A DNA stretch of 64,000 nt from Rhodoferax ferrireducens (GTDB lineage Bacteria > Pseudomonadota > Gammaproteobacteria > Burkholderiales > Burkholderiaceae_C), in contig NZ_QEII01000324.1 of assembly GCF_003347515.1 (NCBI RefSeq), forward strand, positions 1-64,000, read 5' to 3'. Shown here piece after piece: positions 31,894 through 41,765 of the stretch. The position numbers and the translations under genes were made by a program. The notes beneath the pieces are model-generated. The model saw nothing but the letters and a program-made list of their open reading frames with translations, did no database searches and was not told the DNA's origin. Position 1 is the first letter of the stretch; each line of letters starts with the position of its first letter.

Positions 31894-34626
31894 ATGAGCA
31901 AAGCATCGATACGAAGCCATCTCCTGCTACTGGTCCTGGCGGTATCGGTCCCGCTCGTGGCGATCGTTGGACTGGGGATTTACGCCGACACGCAGCAAAC
32001 CATCCATCAGACCAAGACTTCGCTGCGCATGCTGGCGAGCACGATGGTCAGCAACACGGGCAGCCAGATCGCCAATGCCCGCCAGATCATGGAACGACTG
32101 GCGCTGCGTCCACTGATCAGGCAGGTCGACCCCAAGAATTGTGATACTGCACTGAAGGACCTCCTCAGCGTGAACCCAGGTTATACCAATGTCGGGTATT
32201 CGGATATGGCCGGTGTGGTGGTCTGCTCGGCGGTGCCACAACCGGGTGGCATGCTGGTCAATTACGGGTCAACGCCGTCGTTCCAGACCTTCCTCACGTT
32301 GCGGAATTTCAGCGTTGGGCAGCCGTTTTTCGGCTCGATCACCGGCAAGTGGATAGCCATTCTGAGAGAGCCGATCTGGAATGAGCGTCGGGAAATGGTC
32401 GGCGGGATCCATTTCCCCGTCGACCTGGCGGCTTTGGACCCCCATATCCCCGCCCAGTTCTTGCCAGCCGATGTCCGTTACGGCTTCTTCAGTGCAGATG
32501 GGAGTGTGATCTGGCGCAACTCCGACCCGGAGCGCACGATTGGCACCCGACCCAATTCGGATGTGGCGCGCAGGATTGTCGAGGTGCGGGATGGCGAATT
32601 CGAGAGCCAGGGGGTGGACGGCGTGAGGCGTTTCTATTCCGTGGTGTCGATGCCGGAGACCGGATGGCTTGCCTTTGTGGGCGTCCCGGCGTCAACGGTC
32701 TTCGCCGAGGCGAGTCGGCGTGCATTCATCGCCTCGGTCGTCGCGCTGGCCACGATCATGTCCATGCTTCTTCTGGCGCTTGCCATCGCGCGACGGATCG
32801 CCAGACCGGTGGCGGAACTGGAACGCGCCGCGCGCGCCGTCCACGGTGGCGACCTCGGCGTCAGGGCGCCGGTGGACGGGCCACGCGACATCGCCGCGGT
32901 GGCCCAGGAATTCAATGCCATGATCGAAGCGCAGCAGCACACCGACGCGAAACTCCGCATTGCCGCCACGGCGTTCGAGTCGCGCGAAGGCATGATCGTC
33001 ACCGATGCCAGTCATGTGATTCTGCAGGTCAACCGCGCCTTTACCGACATCACCGGCTACACCAGCGAAGAGGTCACGGGTCAGACGCTGCGCCTGCTGA
33101 AGTCGGGTCGCCACAACGCGGCTTTTTTTGCCGGCATGTGGGAGAGTATTCAGCGCACGGGGAGTTGGGAAGGTGAAATCTGGGACCGGCGCAAGAATGG
33201 CGAAGTCTTTCCCAGCTGGGTGACCATCACCGCGGTGAAGTCGGACGACGGCGTCGTGACCCACTACGTGGGCACACACGCCGACATCACGGCGCGCAAG
33301 GCGGCCGAAGAAGAGATCCTGCAACTGGCCTTCTACGACCAGCTGACCGGGCTGCCGAACCGGCGCTTGCTGCTGGACCGCTTGCAGCAGGCGCTGGCGT
33401 CCAGCGCGCGCAGCGCGCACTACGGGGCGCTGCTCTTCATCGACCTGGACCACTTCAAGACACTGAACGACACCTTGGGCCATGACGCCGGCGACCTGCT
33501 GCTGGAACTGGCCGGGCAGCGGTTGGGCGCCTGTGTGTGCGAAGGCGATACCGTGGCGCGTCTGGGTGCCGACGAGTTTGTCGTGATGCTCGAAGGTCTG
33601 AGCGAACATCCTGATGAAGCCGCGACGCGGGCCGAAGCCCTGGGTGAGAAGATTCACGCCACGCTGAACCAGGCCTACCGGCTTGGCGCCAACGCGTACC
33701 ACTGCACTGCCAGCATCGGTGTCACACTCCTGAATGGCCACCAGACACCGGTCGAGGAACTGTTGAAACAGGCCGATCTGGCCATGTACCAGTCCAAGAC
33801 GGCGGGCCGCAATACCTTGCGGTTTTTCGATCCCCAGATGCAGGCCATCGTGATCGACCGTGCGGCGCTGGAGGTCGATCTGCGCGAGGCGGTTCGGCTG
33901 GAGCAGTTCGTCCTGCACTACCAGGCGCAGGTCGTGGGTGGCGGCCGCCTGACGGGTGCCGAGGCGCTGGTGCGCTGGCAGCATCCACGGCGCGGCCTGG
34001 TGCCGCCCGCCGAGTTCATTCCACTGGCCGAGGACACCGGCTTGATCCTGCCGCTAGGCCGGTGGGTCATGGAAACCGCCTGTGCCCAGTTGGCGAAATG
34101 GGCCACTCAGTCAGACACCGCCCATCTCTCTTTGGCCGTGAACGTCAGCGCCAAGCAGTTGCACCAGTGCGACTTTGTGGACCAGGTACTGGCGATCCTC
34201 ACCAGTACCGGTGCAAATCCGAGGAAGCTCAAGCTGGAACTGACCGAGAGCTTGCTGGTGTCCCAGGTGGAAAACACCATCGCCAAGATGGCGGCACTGA
34301 AAGTGCACGGTGTGGGCTTTTCACTGGATGATTTTGGCACCGGCTACTCCTCGCTGTCCTACCTGAAACGGCTGCCGCTGGACCAGCTGAAAATCGACCA
34401 GGGTTTTGTCCGGGACATCCTGATCGACCCCAACGATGCCGCGATTGCCAAGATGGTGGTGGCCCTGGCGGAAAGTCTGGGCTTGACGGTCATCGCCGAG
34501 GGCGTAGAAATCGAGGCCCAGCGGGACTTTCTGGCCCACCTGGGTTGTCATGCCTACCAGGGCTATCTGTTCAGCCGTCCGCTGCCGCTGGCTGAGTTCG
34601 AGGCGTTTGCGCAGCGGGCCTGCTGA
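31894..34626 (+). CDS. Membrane PAS-GGDEF-EAL protein (cyclic-di-GMP turnover)
   Basis: A 910-residue sensor protein. An N-terminal membrane helix (LLLLVLAVSVPLVAIVGLGI), a large periplasmic Cache-type region and a second helix (VVALATIMSMLLLALAIARR) are followed by HAMP, PAS/PAC (FESREGMIVTDASHVILQVN), GGDEF and EAL domains. The cyclase motif reads GADEF, a variant of GGDEF, so synthesis is uncertain. The EAL domain has EALVRWQHP and DDFGTGYSSLSYL and should hydrolyse cyclic-di-GMP. The start at 31894 puts the first helix near the N-terminus. It appears monocistronic. Confidence 0.9.
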   Translation: MSKASIRSHLLLLVLAVSVPLVAIVGLGIYADTQQTIHQTKTSLRMLASTMVSNTGSQIANARQIMERLALRPLIRQVDPKNCDTALKDLLSVNPGYTNVGYSDMAGVVVCSAVPQPGGMLVNYGSTPSFQTFLTLRNFSVGQPFFGSITGKWIAILREPIWNERREMVGGIHFPVDLAALDPHIPAQFLPADVRYGFFSADGSVIWRNSDPERTIGTRPNSDVARRIVEVRDGEFESQGVDGVRRFYSVVSMPETGWLAFVGVPASTVFAEASRRAFIASVVALATIMSMLLLALAIARRIARPVAELERAARAVHGGDLGVRAPVDGPRDIAAVAQEFNAMIEAQQHTDAKLRIAATAFESREGMIVTDASHVILQVNRAFTDITGYTSEEVTGQTLRLLKSGRHNAAFFAGMWESIQRTGSWEGEIWDRRKNGEVFPSWVTITAVKSDDGVVTHYVGTHADITARKAAEEEILQLAFYDQLTGLPNRRLLLDRLQQALASSARSAHYGALLFIDLDHFKTLNDTLGHDAGDLLLELAGQRLGACVCEGDTVARLGADEFVVMLEGLSEHPDEAATRAEALGEKIHATLNQAYRLGANAYHCTASIGVTLLNGHQTPVEELLKQADLAMYQSKTAGRNTLRFFDPQMQAIVIDRAALEVDLREAVRLEQFVLHYQAQVVGGGRLTGAEALVRWQHPRRGLVPPAEFIPLAEDTGLILPLGRWVMETACAQLAKWATQSDTAHLSLAVNVSAKQLHQCDFVDQVLAILTSTGANPRKLKLELTESLLVSQVENTIAKMAALKVHGVGFSLDDFGTGYSSLSYLKRLPLDQLKIDQGFVRDILIDPNDAAIAKMVVALAESLGLTVIAEGVEIEAQRDFLAHLGCHAYQGYLFSRPLPLAEFEAFAQRAC

Positions 34627-34641
34627 AGCCCCCGGGAGGAA

Positions 34642-35295
34642 TCAAGCGTTCAGTCGCCACCCTTGCCACCCCGTCCATAAAGCCGCCACGATCAATAACG
34701 CGCCCACGGCCCGGCCGATTTGAATCTGGCTGCGCGGGTTGTTGCGCAGCCAGTCCTGCAGGCCCCCGGCACCCCACGCCATGGCGCCGTAGACGCCGGT
34801 CTGCGTCGACGCGATGATCAGTGCCATCATCACCGCCTGCAGTCCCAGCGTCCCGTATTCTGTTCGCATGAACTGCGGAAAAATCGCCAGCATGAACACG
34901 TAAGCCTTCGGGTTCATCAGGCAGGTCAGTGTGCCGCGCCAGAAAGTCTGGGCGATGGTGAGGCGAGGCCCCTGGCTCACCTCACCCAGCGCGGCGGCGC
35001 CGCGCCACAAGGACCACCCGATCCAGGCGATGTAGAGGGCGCCGGCCAGCAGCATGGCGTTGAACGCCACGGGATACAGCCGCAGCACGATGCCGATGCC
35101 CAGCGTTGCCATGAGCACATGCACAACACCCCCCGCGACCACGCCCGCAACCGCCGCCAGGCCTGCCCTGCGTCCGCCGGTCAAGGCGCTGGCCACGACA
35201 AAAGCCATGTCGAGGCCCGGCAGCACGATCACCCCCAGCACCATCAGGCCGAACAGCCAAAGATGGCTGGTCTGAACCATTGTCAAGATTTCCAT
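34642..35295 (-). CDS. LysE/RhtB-family amino-acid exporter
   Basis: Inner-membrane exporter of amino acids or derivatives. The 217-residue protein has about six hydrophobic segments and the family signature GLDMAFVVASALTGGRRAGLAA near the N-terminus, plus FWRGTLTCLMNPKAYVFMLAIFPQF. AAAGGAT precedes the ATG. It is divergent from the WYL regulator across 105 bp, and that regulator may control it. The substrate cannot be deduced. Confidence 0.9.
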   Translation of the reverse strand: MEILTMVQTSHLWLFGLMVLGVIVLPGLDMAFVVASALTGGRRAGLAAVAGVVAGGVVHVLMATLGIGIVLRLYPVAFNAMLLAGALYIAWIGWSLWRGAAALGEVSQGPRLTIAQTFWRGTLTCLMNPKAYVFMLAIFPQFMRTEYGTLGLQAVMMALIIASTQTGVYGAMAWGAGGLQDWLRNNPRSQIQIGRAVGALLIVAALWTGWQGWRLNA

Positions 35296-35400
35296 GATTT
35301 CATCCTTTCATCTCCCCGGTGGGAAGTCTGAAGAGAAATATAAAGTGGCATCCGGACAGTTTCCGCCCTAATAACTTTCACCGCGTTTTAAACTGGCGAC

Positions 35401-36354
35401 ATGACCTCTCCCACTACCCGCGTGCTCGCCGTGCTGGAGCTGCTGCAAAGCCATGACGCGCTCAGTGGTAACGCGTTGGCGCAACGGCTGGAAGTGGATG
35501 GGCGGACACTGCGGCGCTACATCAGCAAACTTCAGGAACTCGGCATTCCGGTAGTCTCTGAGCGGGGGCGCTATGGCGCTTACCGGCTGACGCCAGGCTC
35601 CAAACTGCCACCGATGATGTTCACCGACACGGAGGCCGTGGCGCTGTCGGTGGGTCTGCTGTTTGCGAAGCAGTTGGGTCTGGCCGCCACGGGCAGCGGC
35701 GCCCAGAGCGCGCAGGCCAAGCTGGAGCGGGTGATGCCCAAAGGACTGGGCGCCAAGTTGCGCGCGCTCGGTGAAACCGTGAAGCTGGACCTGTCGCACG
35801 CGGGCGCGGCCATCCCCAGCGAGGCACTGCTGGACATGAGCGCGGCGGCCCATGGGCGGCAGCGCGTCAGATTGCAGTACGGCTCGGCCCGGGACGAGAT
35901 GACCGAGCGGGAGTTTGACTGCTACGGCCTGGCCTGGCGTGGCGGGAGCTGGTACGGCGTGGGCTATTGCCATCTCCGTCATGACTTGCGTTCGTTCCGT
36001 CTTGACCGCATCAAGTCGATTGCGCCGCTCAAGACGATTTTTGCACCACCGGAAGATTTCGACGCGGTTCGTCACCTCGCCCTGGGGCTCGCCAGTCTGC
36101 CCAGGGCACACGCCATTTCCGTTCGCCTCAAGACCGACATGGCGACGGCGCGCGCCGAGCTGTTTGAGGCGATCGGCCTGTTTCACCCGGCTGGTGACGA
36201 GGTCATTCTGTACAGCCAGGCCGATGACCTGGCGTGGTACGCCCGGCAACTGGCGCGGCTGTCATTTGACTTTGAGGTCATGGCGCCCGCCGAACTGCGC
36301 CAGGCCCTTCGGGACTGCGCCACGCGTCTGCACCGTCAGGCCGATGGCTCATGA
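35401..36354 (+). CDS. HTH-WYL transcriptional regulator (YafY family)
   Basis: A 317-residue DNA-binding protein with an N-terminal winged helix (RVLAVLELLQSHDALSGNALAQRLEVDGRTLRRYI). A central to C-terminal WYL domain (RVRLQYGSARDEM, FDCYGLAWRGGSWYGVGYCHLRHDLRSFRLDRI) probably binds a nucleic-acid-derived or small ligand. It is divergent from the LysE exporter and so could be its regulator. Its 3' end overlaps the convergent cyclase gene by 19 bp. Confidence 0.92.
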   Translation: MTSPTTRVLAVLELLQSHDALSGNALAQRLEVDGRTLRRYISKLQELGIPVVSERGRYGAYRLTPGSKLPPMMFTDTEAVALSVGLLFAKQLGLAATGSGAQSAQAKLERVMPKGLGAKLRALGETVKLDLSHAGAAIPSEALLDMSAAAHGRQRVRLQYGSARDEMTEREFDCYGLAWRGGSWYGVGYCHLRHDLRSFRLDRIKSIAPLKTIFAPPEDFDAVRHLALGLASLPRAHAISVRLKTDMATARAELFEAIGLFHPAGDEVILYSQADDLAWYARQLARLSFDFEVMAPAELRQALRDCATRLHRQADGS

Positions 36355-37760
36355 AATCGAATCGCATTGCGACCCGATTTCTTGGCTTGGTACATGGCCA
36401 TGTCAGCCCATTTAAGGATGTCGTCGTGGCCCGCTTCATGGCTGAAAAATAACGCCACACCAATGCTCGCCGTGCAAACATGCTCGACGGTATTTTGGGT
36501 TTCCCCCTCATGCCGGATTGTTAGTCGGTAGGGTTGCGACAAGGCGGCACAGATATTTCGAGCAATGATATTTGCTTGCGAACCCGAATCGGCCTTGTCG
36601 GATTTCAAGGGGCTGAAGACCACGACAAATTCATCGCCCCCGAAACGCGCCACGGTGTCTGCCTCGCGCACGCTGTTTCTCAGTCGTTGCGCAACCTCGA
36701 TCAACAACTGATCGCCAACGGCATGCCCATGCGTGTCATTCAGCGTCTTGAAATTGTCCAGATCAATGAACATCAATGCGCCATGGCAGCCACTGCGCTT
36801 GCTGGCAATCATGGCCTGGTCAATCCGGTCAACGAGGACGCGGCGGTTTGGCAGGTTGGTGAGCGCGTCATGAAAGGCCAGATGGAGCACCTCATCCGCC
36901 ATTTCCGTGCGCTGGACGCTTTCCCGCAGGGCGTCCTGCGCCCGCTTGCGTTCACTGATGTCGCGCCACGCCACGTGAACGGCAGGGGCGCCTTCGTACT
37001 CAACCCGCTTGGCCTGTGCCTGCACTTTGATGGCCGATCCATCCAGCTTGAAAAATGTCATCTCGACCAAGGGCGCGCTGACACCATGCAGGGTGAGGCT
37101 CTTCATGCGGAGCAATGCGCTTTCAAGATCATCCGGGTGCACCCGGTCGCGAGAGGGTTGGCCCAGAAGGTCTTGCGCCGAGGTCGCTCCGTACAGCTCG
37201 ATGGCGGCCGAATTGACATAAATAAATTTGCCATCGCGCAGTATGTTGATCGCTTCGGGCGACCATTCAACCATGGTCCGGTACCGTTCTTCGCCGTCCA
37301 GAAGCGCCTTCTCCAGGCGCTTCATCTCCGTGATGTCCACCAGGGTGATGACGGCGCCTTCAATGGTGTTGTCCGGCTTTTGCTCGGGCTGGATGCGTAA
37401 CTTGAACCACAAACCAGCCGTGGTTTGCACTTGCACCTCCACGGGGATTGGCGAGTTCATTCCGGCCTGCATGTCCGCCAGCCACGGGACATCGCCGACC
37501 AGCCGGGACAGCAGGGGAACCACCGGCCGCCCCACTGCGTCGAGATTCAGATGGAGAAGCTGGGCGGCCGTGCGGGTGAAGCGCCGGATGTGCATCTGGT
37601 GATCCAGCAGGATGGTGGCGATACCGGCGGCGTCCAGCAGCTCGCTCAATTCCTTGTTGACGGCCAAGGCGGCCTCCAGTGCAGGTTCGGGCCCCAGCGG
37701 TAGCGCCAAAGATGGGGTTTGGGTCTTCTTCACAAATTTACAGACTTTCGTTGTTACCAC
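36336..37760 (-). CDS. PAS-PAS-GGDEF diguanylate cyclase
   Basis: A 474-residue soluble protein predicted to make cyclic-di-GMP. The first PAS-type domain (ATILLDHQMHIRRFTRTAAQLLHL) resembles the PAS found after CheR in CheB-CheR fusion proteins. A second PAS/PAC follows (YRTMVEWSPEAINILRDGKFIYVN), then GGDEF with LPNRRVLVDRID, FIDLDNFKTLNDTHGHAVGD and an intact FGGDEFVV. The frame starts with GTG at 37760; another GTG about nine codons later is possible. Confidence 0.87.
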   Translation of the reverse strand: MVTTKVCKFVKKTQTPSLALPLGPEPALEAALAVNKELSELLDAAGIATILLDHQMHIRRFTRTAAQLLHLNLDAVGRPVVPLLSRLVGDVPWLADMQAGMNSPIPVEVQVQTTAGLWFKLRIQPEQKPDNTIEGAVITLVDITEMKRLEKALLDGEERYRTMVEWSPEAINILRDGKFIYVNSAAIELYGATSAQDLLGQPSRDRVHPDDLESALLRMKSLTLHGVSAPLVEMTFFKLDGSAIKVQAQAKRVEYEGAPAVHVAWRDISERKRAQDALRESVQRTEMADEVLHLAFHDALTNLPNRRVLVDRIDQAMIASKRSGCHGALMFIDLDNFKTLNDTHGHAVGDQLLIEVAQRLRNSVREADTVARFGGDEFVVVFSPLKSDKADSGSQANIIARNICAALSQPYRLTIRHEGETQNTVEHVCTASIGVALFFSHEAGHDDILKWADMAMYQAKKSGRNAIRFHEPSA

Positions 37761-37892
37761 TGGCGCCTATCGGCGCCAGGCGGACGCGCCCAGATGTTTG
37801 CATTATCCATTTCAAGACGGGCAAGGCTTCAATCCTGAGTTTCTGAGGGTTATTGCGACACTTTGCGGGACTTGCAGTGCCAAAATCACAGT

Positions 37893-38174
37893 ATGCATAC
37901 CCCACCTTCGTCCCCGCCTTCCACCCAAACTCGCAATCCTCTGCATGGCCTGACGCTGGAGGCGATCGTCACGGCGCTGGTGGCGCATTACGGCTGGGCC
38001 GGTTTGGGCGAGCGCATTCCGGTGCGCTGCTTCATCAGCGAGCCCAGCGTCGCGTCGAGCCTGAAGTTCCTGCGCAAGACGCCGTGGGCGCGCGAGAAGG
38101 TGGAAAGTCTCTACCTGTTCATGTTGCGGGAAACCCGTCGCGCGGGCTCCGGTCGCCCAGCAGGGGATATCTGA
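37893..38174 (+). CDS. VF530 family DNA-binding protein (DUF2132)
   Basis: A 93-residue protein whose core (NPLHGLTLEAIVTALVAHYGWAGLG, PSVASSLKFLRKTPWAREKVESLYL) is the signature of the VF530 family, small helical proteins with a likely nucleic-acid-binding role. The ATG at 37893 gives a proline/serine-rich lead of about 18 residues before the core. It is divergent from the cyclase gene. The physiological function is not established. Confidence 0.88.
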   Translation: MHTPPSSPPSTQTRNPLHGLTLEAIVTALVAHYGWAGLGERIPVRCFISEPSVASSLKFLRKTPWAREKVESLYLFMLRETRRAGSGRPAGDI

Positions 38175-38256
38175 GCGGGTCGGTGATCAGGTAGCTAGGG
38201 AAAACCCTATACTGTCCCTTGCGTGTTTGCACCTTGTGCACCGAGAAGGAGATCAA

Positions 38257-39351
38257 ATGACCGACGCCTCAGTACCACTCACAGTCACACGTCCCAGCGC
38301 TGTACCCCGGTCGGGCCTTGCCCGGCTGCAGCGTTTGGTCGGTATGTCGCCGGGCCGGCTGAACCTCGCGCTTCAGGGCGGCGGCGCGCACGGGGCCTTT
38401 ACCTGGGGCGTGCTCGATGCCCTGCTCGAGAACCCGCAGCTTGAATTCGAGGGCTTGAGCGGCAGCAGTGCCGGGGCCATGAACGCGGTGGTCCTGGCCG
38501 ATGGCTGGATGAAGGGCGGGCGCGATGGCGCACGGCAGGGTCTGGCGGATTTCTGGACCGAGGTCGGCAAGCAAATGCCGTGGAAGCTGGTGACGCAGGG
38601 CGAAGGCGAAACCATCAGTCTGTCACCCGCCGCCAAGTTGCTGGCGAACTGGGCCGGTAACTTCTCGCCCTCGCAGCTCAACCCCTTTGACCTGAACCCC
38701 CTGCGCGATATGCTCAACCGCCAGGTTGACTTCGAACGTTTGCGCGAGTCGAGTCCGTTCAAGCTGTTCATTGGCACGACGCAGGCGAACACAGGCAGGC
38801 TGCGCGTGTTTCGCGAAAACGAACTCACCGTTGACGTGTTGCTCGCGTCCGCCTGTCTGCCCAAAATCCATCATTCGGTGGAAATTGATGGCGAACCCTA
38901 TTGGGATGGTGGCTACTCGGCCAATCCGGCGGTATTTCCGCTGTTTTATGACTGCGATTCGCGCGATGTGTTGCTGGTGTTGTTGAGTCCGCTCAAGCGC
39001 GAGGGCACACCGCACACGGTGGAGGAGATCGAGTCGCGCATTGTCGAACTGGCCTTCAGTGCCCACTTCATGCGTGAGATGCGCATGTTCGTGCAGGCCG
39101 CCGAGTTCTCAAGCCCGACCTTTCTGACCTGGGGCCGGCTTGAGCGACGGCTGCAGCAAATGCGCTTTCACATGATCGACGCCAGCGAGCTGGTGAGCCT
39201 GCAACGAACCGAGACCAAGCTGTTGGCGCACGCTCCGTTTCTGGAACTGCTACGCGATCAGGGCCGGGAGCGTGCCAGTCATTGGCTTAGCGAACACCTG
39301 GAGGATGTCGGCCGACGATCAAGCATCGATGTCAAGCAGTGCTTCACCTGA
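38257..39351 (+). CDS. Patatin-like phospholipase
   Basis: Predicted lipid acyl hydrolase of 364 residues. It has the oxyanion motif ALQGGGAHGAFTWG, the nucleophile elbow GLSGSSAGAMNA (GxSxG) and the catalytic aspartate in WDGGYSANP, so the Ser-Asp dyad is intact. The ATG at 38257 has GAAGGAG upstream. No clear signal peptide is seen, so a cytoplasmic or membrane-associated location is likely; related proteins act on phospholipids or polyhydroxyalkanoate granules. Confidence 0.92.
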   Translation: MTDASVPLTVTRPSAVPRSGLARLQRLVGMSPGRLNLALQGGGAHGAFTWGVLDALLENPQLEFEGLSGSSAGAMNAVVLADGWMKGGRDGARQGLADFWTEVGKQMPWKLVTQGEGETISLSPAAKLLANWAGNFSPSQLNPFDLNPLRDMLNRQVDFERLRESSPFKLFIGTTQANTGRLRVFRENELTVDVLLASACLPKIHHSVEIDGEPYWDGGYSANPAVFPLFYDCDSRDVLLVLLSPLKREGTPHTVEEIESRIVELAFSAHFMREMRMFVQAAEFSSPTFLTWGRLERRLQQMRFHMIDASELVSLQRTETKLLAHAPFLELLRDQGRERASHWLSEHLEDVGRRSSIDVKQCFT

Positions 39352-39372
39352 CTTTCGACATCCCGGCATTGC

Positions 39373-39837
39373 TCAGCTCGGTGCCGCAGAGGAGTCGCCG
39401 AGTTCAGGGTCATCACTTCGGCGCGTTCGGGCGCGCTGCATCAGCACCGTCATCAGCATCGCTGCGGCGGCCGAGCCCGTCAGCACCGGCGATGCCGCGA
39501 GCATGGTAGTCAAGCCGTCGACCGCGTGGAAGCTGACCTGCTGGACATGGTTGACCAGGGTGATGACGTCACTGGCATCCACGTTCTGTGCATCTTCAGG
39601 TCGAACGTGGATGTCGGGCCAACCGCTGCGAAACCGGATCGTCGCGAAGATGCCATTGGCCACGGCGACGAGTGAGAGTACGCCCAATGGCCTCAGCAAA
39701 TGTTCGAGCAGGCGACTTCGTTCGATGGGGGGGGCCGCTTCGTAGACCTGGCCAACCAGTTGGGCGATCGTGATTTCCGACACCTGGCAGTCCAATTCAT
39801 CCGAAGGAAGTCCCTCGGGCCTGTCGTTGGGATTCAT
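39373..39837 (-). CDS. Hypothetical protein with two membrane segments, 154 aa
   Basis: No family recognised. The first 45 residues are acidic and soluble, a hydrophobic helix follows (PLGVLSLVAVANGIFATI), and a second lies near residues 110-130 (GLTTMLAASPVLTGSAAAAMLMTVLM). TAGGAG upstream supports the start. It converges on the patatin gene with about 20 bp between them. It may be an inner-membrane accessory protein. Confidence 0.6.
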   Translation of the reverse strand: MNPNDRPEGLPSDELDCQVSEITIAQLVGQVYEAAPPIERSRLLEHLLRPLGVLSLVAVANGIFATIRFRSGWPDIHVRPEDAQNVDASDVITLVNHVQQVSFHAVDGLTTMLAASPVLTGSAAAAMLMTVLMQRARTRRSDDPELGDSSAAPS

Positions 39838-40166
39838 GTCATTGCACTCCTAATTAAAGAACGTCATTTCATAAATTACAGCGTGGAACGCTTTGGCAGC
39901 GTTTGCATGATGGCGCATTCTTATCTCCGCAGTCGCACTGGACTGCGTTCGGGTTCTGCTGTCGCGCAGACCTTTCAGGATAGTCCCGCGTGGGTTAAAT
40001 GCGGGAATCAATTGCAGTTAAATTGCGACCAGATGTAAATGATCAAGGCAATTCATTTATTCCGCAGAGCTTGTTTGCGTTTTCTCTAATACTTGAGTGC
40101 TACCGGTCTGTAAAAGATCAAGTGCGCGCAATCAGGCGCGAAACAATTCGGTAACAGGAGACGGGT
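39838..40166. other. Intergenic region without a gene
   Basis: No open frame is supported. A small inverted repeat (AACGCT-TTGGC-AGCGTT, 39887-39903) lies here, without a T tract. The right part should contain the promoter of the MBL-fold gene, with an AGGAGACGGGT Shine-Dalgarno just before its start. Confidence 0.5.
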
Positions 40167-41651
40167 ATGCGACAAACCAAACTGGGCGCCCTGGGCCGCT
40201 CAACGGCTTGGGTGGTGGTCATCACCGCGCTGGTGGCATGCGCCAGTGCGCCGCCCCCGGAAAGTGCTGAAACAGTACTGCAGCGCGCCAACACGGCGAT
40301 GGGCGGCACGGCCTTGCGCAGCATCTCATTTTCGGGTCGCGGCAGCGGGGCCACGTTTGGCCAGGCTTTTCAGCCCGGCATGGCGTGGCCGAAGATCAGC
40401 TATTCCAGTTTTTCGCGCCTGGCCGACTATGAGAACGCCGCCTTTCGCGAGGATGCGGCACGCAGCCGCGCCGAGCCCACCGGTGGCGGCGGGGTGCCCT
40501 TGATGGGCGCGGGTGAGCAACGCACAACGGGCCTGACTCGCGACGGCTTCGCCTGGAACCTGGTCGGCCCGGCGCCGGTGCCGTCAGCGTTGGCGCTGGA
40601 GGGACGGATCCATGACCTGTGGACCACGCCGCATGGCGTGATCAAGGCGGCGCTCGCGAACAGAGCGAAGGTGAGCATGCGCCGTGAGGGTGGCCAGTCG
40701 CTGACGGCGGTGTCGTTTACCGTGCCGGGCCGCTTCAGTGCCATCGCGCTGATCAATCCGGCCGGCCTGGTCGAGCAGATTGAGACGGTCCAGCCCAACC
40801 CGGTCATGGGCGACACCGGCTCTGTCATCAGCTTTTCGGATTACCGCGACTTTGGTGGCGTCAAATTTCCGATGCGTATTCGCCAGAGCATGGGCGGTTT
40901 TCCGGTGCTCGACCTGACAGTGGACGAGGTCATGCCGAATGCGCCGACCGGTATCGAAGTACCGGCCCTGGTGACTACGGCGACTGAACGGGTCACGGCC
41001 GATCCGGCGGCCCCCGGCGTGTGGTTCATGGCCGGCGGCTCGCACAACAGCGTCGCCATCGAAATGAAGGATCACATGATGCTGGTTGAGAGCCCACTGT
41101 ATGACGGCCGGGCCGCACCCCTGCTGGCGGAGGTGAAAAAACTGGGCAACGGCAAGCCGATTCGTGTAGTGCTCAATTCGCATCACCACTTTGACCATTC
41201 AGGCGGCCTGCGTACGGCGGTGGCCGAGGGGGCCACGCTGGTGACGAGCGAGCTGGCCCGGCCCTACTTCGAACGCATCCTGGCGAATCCGAATTGGATC
41301 CAACCCGATGCGATGGAAAAGTCAGGCAAAAAAGCGGTTCTGACGGGCGTGAGCGGCAAACGCATATTCACCGACGGCGAGCGCGTGGTCGAGGTCCATT
41401 ACATCGAGAGCAGTCTGCACGCCCAGGGTTTCATGATGGTCTACCTGCCAAAGGACAAGCTGCTGATCGAGGCGGACGCCTACACGCCCGGCCCGCCCAA
41501 TGCCGCGCCGCCCGCCGTGCCGAACGAGCTGAACCTGAATCTGGTGCAAAACATAGAGCGCCTGAACCTGCAGGTGGAGCGCATCCTGCCGCTGCATGGA
41601 CGCATGGTGCCGGTGAGCGAGTTGTGGACGGCGGTTGGGAAAAAGAGCTGA
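40167..41651 (+). CDS. MBL-fold metallo-hydrolase, predicted lipoprotein
   Basis: A 494-residue exported hydrolase. A lipobox (VITALVACAS) gives lipidation at about Cys25. Residues 30-280 form an N-terminal domain seen in related exported MBL proteins. The metallo-beta-lactamase fold follows with NSHHHFDHSGG (zinc ligands HxHxDH), a later His in IESSLHAQG and LPLHGRM at the end. The substrate is unknown. It follows an intergenic gap and appears to be transcribed alone. Confidence 0.85.
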   Translation: MRQTKLGALGRSTAWVVVITALVACASAPPPESAETVLQRANTAMGGTALRSISFSGRGSGATFGQAFQPGMAWPKISYSSFSRLADYENAAFREDAARSRAEPTGGGGVPLMGAGEQRTTGLTRDGFAWNLVGPAPVPSALALEGRIHDLWTTPHGVIKAALANRAKVSMRREGGQSLTAVSFTVPGRFSAIALINPAGLVEQIETVQPNPVMGDTGSVISFSDYRDFGGVKFPMRIRQSMGGFPVLDLTVDEVMPNAPTGIEVPALVTTATERVTADPAAPGVWFMAGGSHNSVAIEMKDHMMLVESPLYDGRAAPLLAEVKKLGNGKPIRVVLNSHHHFDHSGGLRTAVAEGATLVTSELARPYFERILANPNWIQPDAMEKSGKKAVLTGVSGKRIFTDGERVVEVHYIESSLHAQGFMMVYLPKDKLLIEADAYTPGPPNAAPPAVPNELNLNLVQNIERLNLQVERILPLHGRMVPVSELWTAVGKKS

Positions 41652-41675
41652 TTCAGGAAAATATTCGATGTAATT

Positions 41676-41725
41676 GGTCTCTAGCCCAGGTGGAATAAGC
41701 GTAGGCAGCTATATATTAAATAGCG
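41676..41725 (+). repeat. Dispersed 50-bp repeat, copy 4
   Basis: GGTCTCTAGCCC, then AGGTGGAATAAGCGTAGGCA and GCTATATATTAAATAGCG. It lies 24 bp after the MBL-fold gene stop and 40 bp before the RNB gene. The 3' hairpin GCTAT...ATAGC is perfect. Confidence 0.8.
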
Positions 41726-41765
41726 TTCGAACGCCGTTTGTCAGGCTTGCCTGTATATTGGCCGC

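Noticed and set aside
32692..33984. 430-codon minus-strand frame opposite the GGDEF-EAL gene
   Set aside because: Shadow of a strongly supported gene with all its domain motifs on the plus strand.
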